A stretch of 64,000 nucleotides of DNA from Chamaea fasciata (Eukaryota > Chordata > Aves > Passeriformes > Sylviidae). The stretch lies in the NCBI GenBank assembly GCA_029207755.1, contig JARCOQ010000011.1, forward strand, positions 23,153,212-23,217,211. The letters are read 5' to 3'. The position numbers were made by a program, and so were the translations under genes. Shown here one piece after another: positions 1 to 13,000 of the stretch. The notes under the pieces were generated by a model. That model saw only the letters and a program-made list of their open reading frames with translations, was not told the origin of the DNA and did no database searches. Numbering within the stretch: the stretch's first letter is position 1; the number at the start of each line of letters is the position of its first letter.

Positions 1-254
1 TTAGTGAGGCAGAGTGGAGCAAGGAGTGCTGTGCCAAGGGGGCTGTGCTGGCTCAAAAAACCCAGACCCATCAACACCGAACGGTGCACCAGCAATCAAA
101 CTGATTAAAACTAATTAAAACTAATTAAAACTAATCTCAGCAGCCAGATCAATACACGCTGGCAGCTACCACTGCATTTAGCTTTTGCTTAAGGGCATTT
201 AACCTCATAAAACAGAGTTAAATACAGAGAAATTGGATCTTTGTAGTTCAGGAA

Positions 255-418
255 GTGTGGGAATATCTGTGCCCAGAGAAGCTGTGGCTGCCCCTGCATC
301 CCTGCAAGTGTCCAAGGCCAGGTTGGATGGGGCTTGGAGCAACCTGGAAAAGTGTTGGGGGCAGTAAAAGATGAGTTTTAAGGTCCCTTCCAACCCAAAC
401 TGTTCCATGATCCTATTG
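255..418 (+). mobile_element. CR1 LINE fragment (3' end)
   Basis: The sequence matches the avian CR1 3' region: CCCAGAGAAGCTGTGGCTGC, then a GTCCAAGGCCAGGTTGGATG-type segment, and the terminal GGTCCCTTCCAACCCAAAC tail with TCCATGATCC. It is 5'-truncated and non-coding, as most CR1 copies are. Confidence 0.9.
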
Positions 419-1865
419 AACAAGAAACAGGAGAAAGGAGAAGGAAATATTTAATATTTCGTTTGGCTGCTTACTGAGCTGTTGCTGGAACAAACCAATT
501 GTGAGTTTAAAATACTCCACCGAAGGCAGCAAGCAGGAGCTGCAGCCCCCTGGGCTGGAAATCTCACCACAAATGAGAATATTTCTTGGGTTGCTGTTCT
601 TGTCTCTCCCCTTTTCCTGGGAAGATGAGAAGCAAAGTGGTTCCTGTCACCTGTGCTGCCACTTGCTCCACGGATTCTTGATTTCTTCATTTCCAGGGCT
701 GCAGTCACAGCTTTCTGTGGCCTTGCTGCTGCTGCTGAGTCTCTGCAGACACAACCCAGTGTCAGAACCCTCCTGCTGTGCCCCAGGCTAAATGAGAGAT
801 GTCACCAACCTCCTGCCTGTCCCCGTCCCTGCCTCTCACACACGGGGCTGAGCCTTGTCCTCGCGTTTCCTATTTGCTGCAGGTGAGGATTCAGATATTT
901 CTCCCTCTTTATCTCTGGGTGTCTGAGCTCCCAAGTGTCTTGACAGCTTTCACAAAGCTGCTTTTTACTCCCCAGGGAGCAGCCCCAGCGTGTGGTGTCA
1001 CACTCTGGAGCGCAGTGACCTGGCCCTGCCACGGTGACATTGATGGATCTCTTCTTTTACTGGAGTTGCTGCTTTCTCTTCCCTTCCTTCCATCCACTGT
1101 GAAGAGAACAAGTGAAGAAATTGGCTTCCCCAGGGCGAGGGGAAATCAGCAGATGGAATTTCCTGGTGGTTTGCTCAGCTCAAACCCCACACTGTGTGCA
1201 GCCCTGGGACTAAAAGGACTCGTAGCTTGTCCTGACACCCTCCCTGAACACTCTGGTGCTGGGGGAGCTGCACAACCTCATCAGCTCCAAGGGGAATTAC
1301 AAACATTCTAAAACATTGAAATATTCAGTAATTTGTTCCAAATTGGAACATTCACTAATGTGTCCCAAACCACCCTAAATGAAACACATGAATCTATGTG
1401 TGACAAAAAGCGGAGCAGAGGGACCACGTGCCTGAGCCCAGCCTTGGGAAGGATGGTTTGGAAATGTAAGGAAAGTTCAGGTGTTGTTTCCACCTCCAGC
1501 CCGGGCAATCCCTCCCCAGAGACATCAGTTACCTCCAAGTGAGGATAATATTCCAGGTACTGGGATAGAAGGAATTTGATCCAGGCCACCTCTTCACACA
1601 GACAAAGAACCAGAACAAATTCTGACCAATCCTAAACTAAATTTAAACTGAAAATAAAACCTGCTAAGAAGCCTAATTAAGGTGAATCTTGCTCTGAAAG
1701 AGCAAATTATTTGCAAATTATTTTTAGACAATGAAGTGTTGGTTCTCAGCATGTAATTTCTCCTGTCTGAAGTATAACACAGACACTTTTTTTTTCCCCT
1801 CTAGTTTTCTAAAATAAACCCTATCCCGAGAGTGAAAGTTGAAGCTGGTTGGATGCACTGTCAAA
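419..1865. other. intergenic, nothing recognised
   Basis: This is mixed-composition unique sequence. Short frames open on both strands (for example 799-1311) have no recognisable protein similarity. Confidence 0.7.
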
Positions 1866-2166
1866 GGAGGAGGAGGAGGAGGAGGAGGAGGAGGGAAGGA
1901 AGGAGGGAGGGAGGGAAGGAAGGAAGGAGGGAGGGAAGGAGGGAGGGAGGGAGGGAAGGAGGGAGGGAGGGAGGGAAGGAAGGAAGGAAGGAAGGAAGGA
2001 AGGAAGGAAGGAAGGAAGGAAGGAAGGAAGGAAGGAAGGAAGGAAGGAAGGAAGGAAGGAAGGAAGGAAGGAAGGAAGGAAGGAAGGAAGGAAGGAAGGA
2101 AGGAAGGAAGGAAGGAAGGAAGGAAGGAAGGAAGGAAGGAAGGAAGGAAGGAAGGAAGGAAGGAAG
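1866..2166. repeat. GGA/GGAA microsatellite
   Basis: The repeat starts as GGA units (1866-1893), passes through mixed GGAGG/GGAA units, and becomes about 47 near-perfect GGAA (AAGG) units (about 1977-2166). It produces apparent Lys/Glu/Gly-rich frames on one strand and Pro/Ser/Leu-rich frames on the other; these are artefacts. GGAA is also the core of ETS-factor binding sites. Confidence 0.98.
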
Positions 2167-4727
2167 GGTTTCCTGGTGCTCAGGGTTTGTGAGAGGATCC
2201 TGGCTCTTCCCCTGCAGGAATCGCTGCTGAAAGCACGAGAGGAACCAAGCCTTGCTTGGGATCAAATCTGCTCTTTGCAGGATCAAATCTGCTCCTCAGC
2301 TGGCATTTGAGGCATTTGGAAAGAAGGGAAAACAGCAGATACAAACAGAGTGTTGTAATAAATCAGCAGAAACTCCATTATTTTCATGCTGGAAAAGCCA
2401 ATTCTGTATTTTCACAACTCATTTTTACAGATTTTACAGACCTCGTGTGCAGCTTTAATTGGTTAATCGCTTTCTTGCCAATTACCCTATTGGTTAGTAA
2501 CAGGTATTCTACTTGTCCATCAAATCTATCTATCCTTGGATTGTTGACATATTTTCTTCACTGATTCTCATGGCACAAATCCCTTGTTATCACAGGCACA
2601 TTTGTTTTATAACTCAGGGATAGGTTATGCTAATGAGTTTTCATACCAAGACTGTTTTTGCATGGGAACTTCTTACTTAGAAGAAGTGCCAGCCTAACTT
2701 GGGCAATTTAGCAGAGCAGGCTTGATTTTACGAGGCCTTTCCTTTATAATTCTTTTACCTGTCAGGACACAGGGGAGCACAGTCTGTAGCCCGGGGTGGG
2801 AGAGTGATTTCTGTTGATTTAATAAGTGGCTGCTTGGTCAGCTCCTGCTCTAAATGAGGAGCCAGTTCCATTTTTCAGGTGGGCACTGTTTAACGTTCAG
2901 AAAATCACCTGCAGTTCAGCTGGGAGCATTTCTGGGGATTACTCTGTAAATTCCAGAACTCCTGGGTGTCCACTGGGGATGTTTGCCCCTGCCAGAACCA
3001 ATAAAGTAATTGAGAAAGATGCAAATAGTTGGGTGATGTTAGTAAAAAAAAAAAAAAAAAATTATTGTAATTTCAGAAAGGGTTAAGTTCTTGATGTCTC
3101 TTCAAAAAACCTTTTTATTTCATCTTCTGATGAAAAAGGAAGAAGAAGGAATGTTTGCAATGTGGAAGTATCATCATTGTTCCACCTCAGGAGCACTCCC
3201 TGTGTCCTCCCAGCACTGTCGACCCTGACTGAGATTCAACTTTAGGAGAATTCCTCTGTCTGTCCTGACATTTGACAGTTCCCTGTCCACATCCACATCT
3301 TCAGTTTGAAACTGGAAACTGTAGAAATCTTTTAGGCTTAGCTTTTTTGTGGTTTTGGGGTCCCCCAAAAGTCATCAGTGCAGCTGGAAAAGCCCCACAC
3401 GGACCCCAGTCTCAATCCATCTGTGCTTGCACCAATTCTGCACCCCTGGAGCATTTTATTGAATGGAATATCTGATCCTTGTGCTTTAGAACCTCATTTA
3501 CATTCACTTTTGTGCTTGTGTGGCACTTACACAAAATTCAGAGAGTTCTCAAGCAAATGACTGTTGGTACTTAAATACAGAATATGCTTTTTAAACATAT
3601 AATTATACCCAAGATATCTCCACCAAGTGCACCGAAATGCATGTGCCCAAATTCAAGGCTAAATCCCTGCCATGTTTTAAGTCTGTGTTAAAACCAATTT
3701 TTAATTAAAAATCTGAGTGGTTTTTTTTTTCCTGGTGTGTTCTAGGCATGCTTATCTTGCATAAAAAGGGGAGCTTTTGGGGGGGGGGGGGGTTCCTCAG
3801 TATAATTTTCAAGTAGGGGATCAGATTTCCTCCTAACTCCTTCCTATTTCAGGCCAACCACAGCTGAACATCTGTTTATTTCCCAGGAAAAATGTTAAAC
3901 AACAATACGAGGTTGTAAACGGAGTGAGCATCTGATGGAACAAATTCTGGTTTATAACCCAGACCTGTACAGTGGGAATTTTCTCCTGACAGTTCAGAGC
4001 TCTGCATCAAAGCCACGTCTCCTGAAATGGAACATCAAAGTAACTCAGCTCGTTAGGGTGGTGGTTCAGCAAAGTCTGCAACGTCTCTATAAATTAAAAC
4101 AAAATTACTCTTATCAATTTTATATTGACTGTATCACCATTCTAGTACAGGATGCAACCCAATGGAGAGAAGTGTTGAAAGGATGAAAAATAAATTTATT
4201 TTTAAAAGAAATTAGGTTGGTTTGACTTTCCTGTTGTGATATTTAAGAAGGAGTAAAACCACCGTAAGTATTTTCCTTTAGAGAAAATACAGAGTGCACA
4301 GTGTGGTTGTGAAGGAAATAAAACAGGACATGATCAGCCCTAGACAGGATTTTATTTAGGGAGACAAAACCCTCAGTCAGGGAGTTCATGAAACGATGAC
4401 AAATCTCATCAGAGGCCAACGAGCGGAATTTGTGTCTCTGTGGTTACCATGAGCCAGACAATATTTTTAACAGATTTTGATCATTCTGGAGAGGAGTTCA
4501 AGACCCACAGATCTCTGGAAGTCCCGAGGACATCTCACAAATGATTGCAATGCGTGTGTTTTGCATCTAATAATAGTCATGAGTATATAAATGAAATTAC
4601 TGGGGTTTTTGTACATGGTTCACATGTAAAAACGAGTGACTTTGAAGAGGTGGCTTTTTATTTGTTTAAAAACTGCTGCTGATATGGTCTGGGGATCATG
4701 TGGTTTCCTGAAATAGGTGATCCTCCT
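2167..4727. other. intergenic, nothing recognised apart from homopolymers
   Basis: This is AT-leaning unique sequence with an A run (3044-3061) and a run of 14 G (3779-3792). The 14-base direct repeat GATCAAATCTGCTC occurs twice between 2259 and 2294. Confidence 0.65.
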
Positions 4728-4847
4728 TTTTTTTTTTTTTTTTTTTTGGGGGGGGGGGTTTGTTTGTTTGTTTGTTTTTTGGGGTGTTTTTTGTTTGTTT
4801 TTTTGTTGTTGTTTTGGTTGTTGTTGTTGTTGTTGTTGTTGTTGTGT
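4728..4847. repeat. compound low-complexity tract
   Basis: A T run, a G run, GTTT units and then GTT units follow each other directly, which suggests repeated slippage on a single seed such as a poly(A)/poly(T) tail. Confidence 0.95.
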
Positions 4848-6395
4848 TTCATTAATAACCACGAGTTATCCATCAATCCTGGAGGAGATTCTCATCCCTA
4901 GGTCAGCAAGATCCTCTCAGCTCAGACTTTTGACCTCCCAGTCACAGTCTTGATTTGGCCATTTTTGGAACCTTGCACTTATTTTATGATTTGAAAACCA
5001 ATTTCAAACTGTAAACAGAAGCATGAGTCATTTTATAGGCACTTTCTCCAAAAGATGCTTACCCAGGGTTTTTAAATGCTCGCTGGTTTATGCTTCTGTT
5101 TCCTGGAGATATTTAGAGAAGTAATTATAACTGGGAAGATGCAAAGCTCCAACTTTTATTAATAATGCACAAACTCGTGACATCCAACAGCTTGTACACA
5201 GTTAGAGCATCCAAATGCTCCAAAGGACTCCATAGATTTTACAGGTGATATTATTTTTCTTGGAAGCTTTAATATCCTGCAATTTCAAGTCAAGGTCGAG
5301 TCAATCAAGTTGTCTCAATTTATTGTTGAAACTCAGATAAAAATATTTACAAAGGGGGGAATTCTGCATGAATTCAAATTTGATTTTTCTTCCCTGTCTT
5401 GTATATTTTTATACATTTTTTTTTTCTGTTGAATACATGCCTTGAATCACAGCATATTTTCTATTTTAGCTGCTGAAATAAAACCTTCATGATGGATGTG
5501 GCATTGGCCCTTCCTCTGACTATAGTTACCCTCATTGGAATTCCTGATCACACCCAAATCCACCTCCTCTACAGAGATTTTCCAGCCCAGCAGATGGGAA
5601 AGTCTATTGAATAATACTAAATACTCTTACAAAAGAGACAAACCCAACTGAAACCTGACTTTTTTTGACTTTTAGCCTTTAAAAGACAGCGAGGAATTCG
5701 GAGGAATTTTTGCCTACATAACTTTTGGGAGGTTTTTTTTTTGCTTTTCATCAGCAGCATGCACAATCTGACACAACATGATAAAATGGTGAGGCAGTCC
5801 ACCAGGAAATCATTTCAGTGCTTTTTTTCTGAGCGTTGCAAACTGCTTTAGTGGCTGGAAAGAAACTTCTTTCATTGAAAGGATCTTTGTGTTCCCATGA
5901 ATTTCTCTGCAGCAGCCAGCTCGCTCTGCTGGGCTCTGTGTGTCCACAGGGATGTGCCCACACAAAGTCATGGGAGGAACCAGGCCCTGGAAAAGCAATC
6001 AGAAGAATTCTTTCCCGACCTTAGGTGGTTATTTTTTTTCCCCAAATGAACACAAAAAAGGAGGCAATGCATTATGGTTTTGTTTCCTCTCGTTAAAGGC
6101 TATTCTTGTGATTTTTCAGTTCAGATTTGCCTGGATAAAATATTCAAAATAAAACACATTATCCATAATCCCTTCTGGCCTAATTCCATTCCGAGTTTAC
6201 TGATGATGCAAGCTGACATTGCCAGTAACCGAGGACTAAGTTTAGCCTGCAAACATGCATGTTGCTCTCAGCTTGAGCAGTGTTCCCTGCAGACATGGAT
6301 CTGCCCTGACTCACAGGGGTGGAATCTGCTCCCTCCCAGATGAGCAGCAGCTTCCACCATGCTGGAGCAAAGCACACCCTCCATGGCAGCACCCC
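4848..6395. other. intergenic, nothing recognised
   Basis: This is AT-rich unique sequence without an identifiable gene or transposon. Confidence 0.65.
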
Positions 6396-6805
6396 CAGGC
6401 CATGGGGCACATCCCTGTGTCCATCCTTGTTCCCAAACCCTGGGGGCACATCCCTGTGTCTAGCCTTGGAGCACAGCCCCGTGTCCAGCCTTGTCCCCAG
6501 GCCATGGGGCAAATCCCTGTGTCCATCCTTGGAGCACATCCCTGTGTCCAGCCTGGTCTCCAAACCCTGGGGCACATCCCTGTGTCCATCCTTGGGGCAC
6601 ATTCCCATGTCCATCCTTGTCCCCAGGCCATGGGACACATCCCTGTGTTCAGCCTTGGAGCACATCCCTGTGTCCAGCCTTGTCCCCAAACCCTGGGGCA
6701 CTTTCCCATGTCCAGCCTTATGCCCAAACCATGGAGCACACTCCCATATCCAGCCTTATCCCCAAACCACGGAGCACATTCCCATGTCCACCCTTGTCCC
6801 ATTTC
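6396..6805. repeat. minisatellite, about 24-39-base units
   Basis: Repeated blocks of the type GGGCACATCCCTGTGTCCA followed by GCCTTG and an optional CCCCAAACCCTG or CCCCAGGCCATG run for about 410 bases. Short units (GAGCACATCCCTGTGTCCAG) alternate with longer ones, giving a higher-order pattern. Unit lengths that are largely multiples of three keep several frames open on both strands. Confidence 0.92.
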
Positions 6806-8514
6806 CATCCTTTTCCCTGTGCCTTGGCTCTGCAGGTGCCTGTGCTGGCCCAGCCCTTCTCTTTACCAACTGAAAACCCCCCAGGATGCTGCACAGATCA
6901 ATCCCATAGGATGGGAAAAGGTGGGAAAGGTGATGCAGAAATATTTTATTGGCCCAAATAAAACCTGCACCTGAGGTGGGAGGAAATATTTTCACCTTGA
7001 TTTAATTTCAGGCTGTAAAACAGGGATTTTTCATGTCTGACCACTGCACCCCAACATAATGCCAACCCCTAAAGACAGGTAAAAAATTAGATCCAGAACA
7101 TTGTTGCCTGTTTATTTCCCAGCCCAGCTGGTGTGAATGGAAACTCCCAGCCTCTTTTTCACCACCTTTTCTGGGGGACATTTCCCAGCATTTCTGCAGA
7201 GCCACCACGGCCCTGGTGTCACCAGTCCCTGCTCAGGTTCCTCCTTCTCTGCTCCCCACTGCTGTTCCTGCTCTTTGGTGGCACTCAGGATCACTGGATT
7301 CCTGGATCTGCCTCTTGGGGACCACTGTGTCTTCCTTAGGGAAAATGGGACTAATTCCCAGCTTTCACTTTATGCTTTCCATACATTAATTTTTTGTGCT
7401 AATAGATAAGGAGAGAGAGACGTGCAAAAACTCCAGAGTTTTCCCAACTGGCTGGTGCAGAGTGAGACCTGGAGCTCCAAAAGTCCAGTAACTCACCCCA
7501 CAGGCCAAGCAGCTCTGCTGTCTTTTGTTTCCCTTCTTGCAGAACATCTTTATTCCTATTTGCAGACTAAAAGTGACGAGCTATTGACTGCAAAAAAAGC
7601 CAGTGGCTGGAATAGTAAATAAATCTTGCCTGCCACAGCGCTGCCTCCGCACTGAGAAACTCGAGCTGACACGTCTCTCATTACTCTGTGTTGTTTCCTG
7701 TATAATTTATGACTCTCCCTTGCATGTGTTTGGAGTTGTAAATGTGATCTGCAGCTGCAGCTGACATCAGGCATGCACAGGACAGCTCCCAATAATGCTG
7801 TTAATCCTTTATGGGCAGAGTTACAGTAAATAACACTTAATGTGAAATATGTAGAGCCATAATAAACATGACAGTGGCTAAGGTTGGTTCTGCTGAGGAT
7901 GCTGAGATTGCTGGAAAGGAAGGGAGGGAGCTGCATCAAGGACAGGGCCCACAGGTCCTTTGTAGACTCCTCCCTTCTTGTTGCTGAGGTAAAACACAAC
8001 AAGAAATGTGTTTTGATACTTCTGTTAGAACAAATTCTAAGAGCTTTGCCTGAATAAAAGAATATCTGCTCTTCAGTCCATTGAGGCAGCTCCAGGTGAT
8101 CCAAGGGAATTGATCCGGTGCAATGTGGATGTTTCTCATGCACTGCTAAATATCAACTCAACGTCCCCATCCATGGCAATTTTTCACCAGGTTCTGAGAC
8201 TGGTCTCAGCATCCTCCCTGTCCACTTAAAGTCAAAGAGCAGCACAAAAAACCAGCCTTGTTTTTTCTGTTAGGGTGCTCTTGTGGATGGAAGTCTGTGG
8301 GGTACCAGCCACTGTAGGTGTCTGACCTGGAGAAACCACTGTAGAACCAGCTTTTCTTATTTCTCTTCTTGTATTGTTGACTGCGATCAATTTTCACTCT
8401 TAAAGCAGAACTAAACTGCTGCTTTTAAATTTCAGGAAACCATTGTAGGTAAATTCTGCCTTAAATTACACTCACCTGAACCTGTAGAAACTCAAGGGCT
8501 GATCTTTCACTTTC
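6806..8514. other. intergenic, nothing recognised
   Basis: This is unique sequence with moderate GC. A frame of 195 codons on the minus strand (7556-8143) has no recognisable domain. Confidence 0.6.
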
Positions 8515-8565
8515 TGATATTAGGAAGAAATTCTTTATTCAGAGGGTGGCACAGTTTCCTAGGAA
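8515..8565 (+). mobile_element. short CR1 LINE remnant
   Basis: The segment TATTAGGAAGAAATTCTTTA followed by TTCAGAGGGTGGCACAGTTT matches the CR1 3' UTR segment found in sense orientation. Only about 50 bases are recognisable. Confidence 0.6.
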
Positions 8566-8839
8566 ATGTACTGGCTATCAGCCGCATGGCTCCACAGTTT
8601 GGGACTTCCTGAATATTGGAGTTTTCTTTCCCCCCGCTTACAAGGTGCTGCAAAGTTAAAGAATTGGAAACCAGCCTGCAACACGAGCCACTGGAAAGTT
8701 TCAGGATCAAACATCAGTTCATCTCCAGAAGTTCATCTCCCTGTCTGGGCTCTCTCCAACCAGCTCACCAAGGCTTGGAAGCTTGGAAAACACAGAGAAC
8801 CCTAATTTTAAGTTTTTCCCCTGCTCTGATTAAGCTGTG

Positions 8840-9085
8840 AAAAGAAACAGGCGAATGTAAAGAGATCCGCCCACTCCAGGCACACTAATTACAGGGCCTG
8901 AAAGTCAGCCAATAATGAAGGTAAGACAGAAATTCAGCGCATTAACAACTGAACAATGGCCATTGTTCTCTCGTTTACCCACAGCCGCAGGTGTGTACAG
9001 CACAGCCTTTGTCTTCCCGGGGGCTAATTGAGCATTCTGACATTGCCAGAGAGAATTCCTTTATCCATGAACATCGTGCTGCCAG
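8840..9085. promoter_or_regulatory. candidate conserved non-coding element with a SOX-type palindrome
   Basis: The stretch is non-repetitive and dense in recognisable regulatory cores: TAATTAC, a CCAAT inverse, ACAAT/ATTGT pairs, and GGGGCTAATTGAGC. It includes the perfect palindrome at 8951-8968. A donor-like GAAG|GTAAGA is at 8919-8920. Conservation cannot be checked here and this is inference from composition and motifs. Confidence 0.35.
8951..8968. promoter_or_regulatory. perfect 18-base palindrome, two inverted SOX-type sites
   Basis: GAACAATGGCCATTGTTC reads identically on both strands. Each half contains ACAATGG/CCATTGT, the core bound by SOX HMG-box proteins. Such inverted pairs are used by dimeric SOX factors of the SOXE group and also resemble SOX2-type sites. 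Confidence 0.5.
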
Positions 9086-9869
9086 CCCTGTCCTAGGCAC
9101 GCTCAGAGTTTCAGCCTCTCTGCACATTTTTTTGTTTCACGCACAAATAAACAGATGAAAACCTGTTTGTTTGCCCTCCTTCAAGGACCATTGGGTTATT
9201 CAGGAGAAGAGCTGTGGCACAAAAGCGAAAATAAATATAAATTAGGCCATTGAGACCGTTCCCCTCATATTGCAGTGACAGTTTTCTGTGGAAAAAAAAA
9301 AAGAATAGGACGTGTAAAAGGGTCAAACCTCGAAAAAACATCTTATTTCTGGTGTTAACCAGTCAAGGACCTGCCCATACACAGCTGAATGCTGCAGTGC
9401 CAACTAAACACACACATTTGGCCTCTTTCCCATTCTCCCCATAATTAATAATTCAACTTTACAGTTACTTCATTAATTTGATTACACATAGAACAGCTTT
9501 TGGGTGTGGTGTTGCCTGCCACTGAAAATAAGAAGCAATTGCAATTTTTCCCCGGGTTCTCCTATTCTCAGTTATTCATCTGCTACAAATATTCCTTCTA
9601 GTAATGACAAGGTAGCAGCAACAAAGATCATGAACTCAGTCAGAGTTTGCAATTGGATTAATGTAATACCAGAAATGAGAAAATTATTGGATATTACTTC
9701 CAAAGGATTAGGCATTCCCAAGCCCCTGTTGATTACACCCACATTTCTGGCAGTGGAAACCCAGGGGGGTTTTTTGTTTTGTTTTTTGTTTTAATTTTAA
9801 GACCTTTGCCACCAATCCTTTAGGTATTCTTCCCTTCAATACTTCATTCCTTTGTTTATCCTTAATATC

Positions 9870-10003
9870 AGAGAATTCCAGGTTGGAAGGGAACTTAAAG
9901 CTCATCCAGTGCCACCCCTGCCATGGGCAGGGACACCTTCCACTGTCCCAGGGTGCTCCAAGCCCTGGCCAACCTGGCCTTGGACAATTCCAGGGATACA
10001 ACA
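9870..10003 (-). mobile_element. CR1 LINE fragment
   Basis: The plus strand reads as the complement of the CR1 3' end: GGTTGGAAGGGAACTTAAAG, CCACCCCTGCCATGGGCAGG and CTTGGACAATTCCAGGGATA, so the element is on the minus strand. It is 5'-truncated. Confidence 0.9.
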
Positions 10004-13000
10004 TTTATTCATCCCTTAAAGAAATCAATTGCTGAAGTTTAAGATGTGCAATATCTTTTAGAAAAAAAACATTTTTGAGTCCAAAAAACAAAACCTTTGT
10101 GTGCCTGAGAGGGTTTTTTTCCCACAGTACCATTGTTTCACTACAGACAAAATTGACACAAATCAAAGCACGTAAAAGTTTGGTAATAAAAAAGAAAAAA
10201 ATAATAATTACTCTTTCTATGACTAGAAAGGTTTGTTAAAAACACACTTTCTTCTGAACTAGTATTATTTTCAGAAAGCTTCTCTATGGTTCAAAAGAGA
10301 GCTTCCTCCAGATGAAAAATGTGGGGTTTTTCTTAAGATGAAAGCAACATTGAAAAGGTTTTTGTTTGGAGTTACAGTCAAGGAGTCATAATTCTTTCAG
10401 CTACCAAATAATCATAAGAAAGTCAGCCCAAGGATTTTGTTTTCCAATTAAAAGCAGACATTTTTCAATGGAGAATTTTTGAAGATGAAATATCTTCAAG
10501 CAACTCAATCGTGGCCTTAAGTGTTCAGAACTTAATCCTAACACATCTTTATCCTGATCTGTCAGTGATTTATTAGCATAGAGCAGTATTTTGATATATA
10601 AATAATTATTTTGATATTAATAATGTAATTTCTTGTTTGTTTAATTTTTTACTTAATTCCTAAAATCCCTTCCTATGGAAAGAAATAGCAGTAACAAACT
10701 TTCCCCTTTTTTTGTGTATATGCAAAGTTCCATTAAATAGAAGATCTGAAGATTTAATAACACACATTATACTTATAATATTTTTATGAGAAAAGAAATT
10801 TTCGCCGTCTTCCCCACAGAGACAGGAAGTTGGGAACAGAAGTCGAATTCCAGTCAAACTCTAATTAATTTCAAATATCTCAGTGTTTAGATAGAACACA
10901 ATCCGCCAAAGCTCCAGGTAGAATTAGTGGGTGGGAGAAGCCTCTCCCTGGGAATGTTTTGCTCTCCTCTTCAGATCCCTTTCCTTTCCCATTTGCTGCT
11001 TTGGGAACAAATTGTATCTCATCAAAGTTGGATGAGTCCCCACCAAAAAGATTCACAGAGGGAGGAGGAGGAAAATATTTTGTCAGAGGAAAAATTGGGA
11101 ATTGTGTCTTACACTCCAGACAAGACCATGGTGGTCAATACCTGCTTATTTATTAATAAAATATGTTATATAGAGCTTTATCCTTATTATTACTGGGAAA
11201 TAGCTTTATTTGGTTTAAGCAGGATTTGGTAAAGGGACAATTCCTTAGAGATTTTTTTCTCCAGCACACAAAGACATGAGCAGCTTACAGGTGGGCGCAG
11301 AAGCTTGTGCAGAGGTTGAACAGGAGCCTGAAAACCCCTTGTGAATTAACAGCTTGTCCAGGGATTTGGGGACACTTCTGCCACCAAAGGCCACCCCACA
11401 GCAGTGACTTCTTTACACTCCCATCCATGGGAGAAAGGCAGAAAAATGTCTCTGACAGAGCGAAGCAGCCCAAGAACTTCACTGCCTGAAGGCAGCTCGC
11501 ACTAGCTGAGAGGTTGGGCAGATTCATCTGAATTATTTCAAGAAACTCTAACGGCTGTTGAGAAAGCTCCAGCAGCAGGTACCAAACATCTGGTGCCACC
11601 TCAGCAGCACGGGGCCAGCAGCATTGCTGTGCTGGGAGCAGAGCAGCTCCCAGGGTTTACACCAGGCACCTACAAGCTTTGGGACACAGCAGTTCTTTGG
11701 TTGTCCAACCCTAACATGCACTTGATTTGTAACTCGCATCCTAAAATGCACCGTTCCTTTCCCAAATAGAAAGAAAATTCAACGTTTCCAGAGGCAGGGT
11801 GGGTTTGTTGTTTCTTTCCAGCAGCTCAGGTTCATTTTAGATGAAATTCATCCTGCGAGGAGGAGATTTGCAAAGCTCATCACTCCCCTGCTGGCTCCAG
11901 CCTGTGGGTTCCTGTGTGAACGGCTGCACCCCTGAGGACACGGACATCCAGGCATCTTCTTTGACAGTGACATCAGAAAAAACTTCTTTCCCCAAGTCTC
12001 CAGACTCTGAGCAAAGCAGCAGCTCTCTGAGCTTTGTGGTTCACTCTGCTCAAAAGAAAAATTAGCCATCAGAGGATGATATTCCTGTTCGTGTCCCAGA
12101 GACACTATTCTCGAGTGCTTAGTCTGACATTAGGCCTGCATGAGTTAATTCAAAAATAATCATTTTTCTTCTCCTCTTCTGGTTGTCTCTAGTCAGGCAA
12201 ATATGCTGAAATCACAAAACCAGCAAAGGGATTGCTTTAACTAGGAGATAGGGTATGAATTCAGCATATTTTCTGCATAGAAATATGACATTTGTATGGA
12301 AATGACCCATTTTCTTGAACAGGCAGCTATACATCACAGAAGTTTCACTGCAACGTTTATGCAAAAGAGTTTGGGAAGCACTTTCCCATAAAGTGTTGAT
12401 TTCCCCCAGATGAAATAATAAGGCAAAGCCCAATCCAGAAGCTCAGGAGAAACATTTTACTCAATGTCATGTGTCCTGGGTGTTTGTTTAGATTTCCATG
12501 ATGATTTCGTGCTTGTCGGTCTGTCTCCTCCCCTGAAGGAAGTGAAGGACTTAGGAAGGAATAACCCATTCTCATTTTTTCTTTCCTAATCACATCCCAG
12601 CTTCCAAATGAAGGCAGAAGGGCAGCAGGACATTTTCACCCTGCTCCAAGGACCAGGGAATGGTCAGGGTGGAGGTACAAGGAGGTTTTTTGGCAGGACT
12701 GGACAAGGGCGCTGCCACAGGGAACCAAAATCCCCGTGACAAATCCATGCTCCCATACCCACATCTCTTGGAATATTTTCACAATGCATGTGGCAATTCA
12801 GCAATCAGGCAGCACTCCGGGCACACGGCTCAAGGAATGCTGAGGGATCAGCACTTTGCAGCTTTTCCTTTCAAATGCAGTGTTTGAATACTGGGGCTGG
12901 TATTCCAGGGGCTGAGCAGCTTCTGGCTCCGCTCGGGGACAAACTCAGAGTAAGGATCAGCAACACAGAATCAAAACAACACCAGCTCCAAAACACCTTA

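Noticed and set aside
1832..2310. Lys/Glu/Gly-rich and Pro/Ser/Leu-rich frames in the GGAA repeat
   Set aside because: These are translations of a microsatellite, open in every phase because the repeat contains no stop codons.
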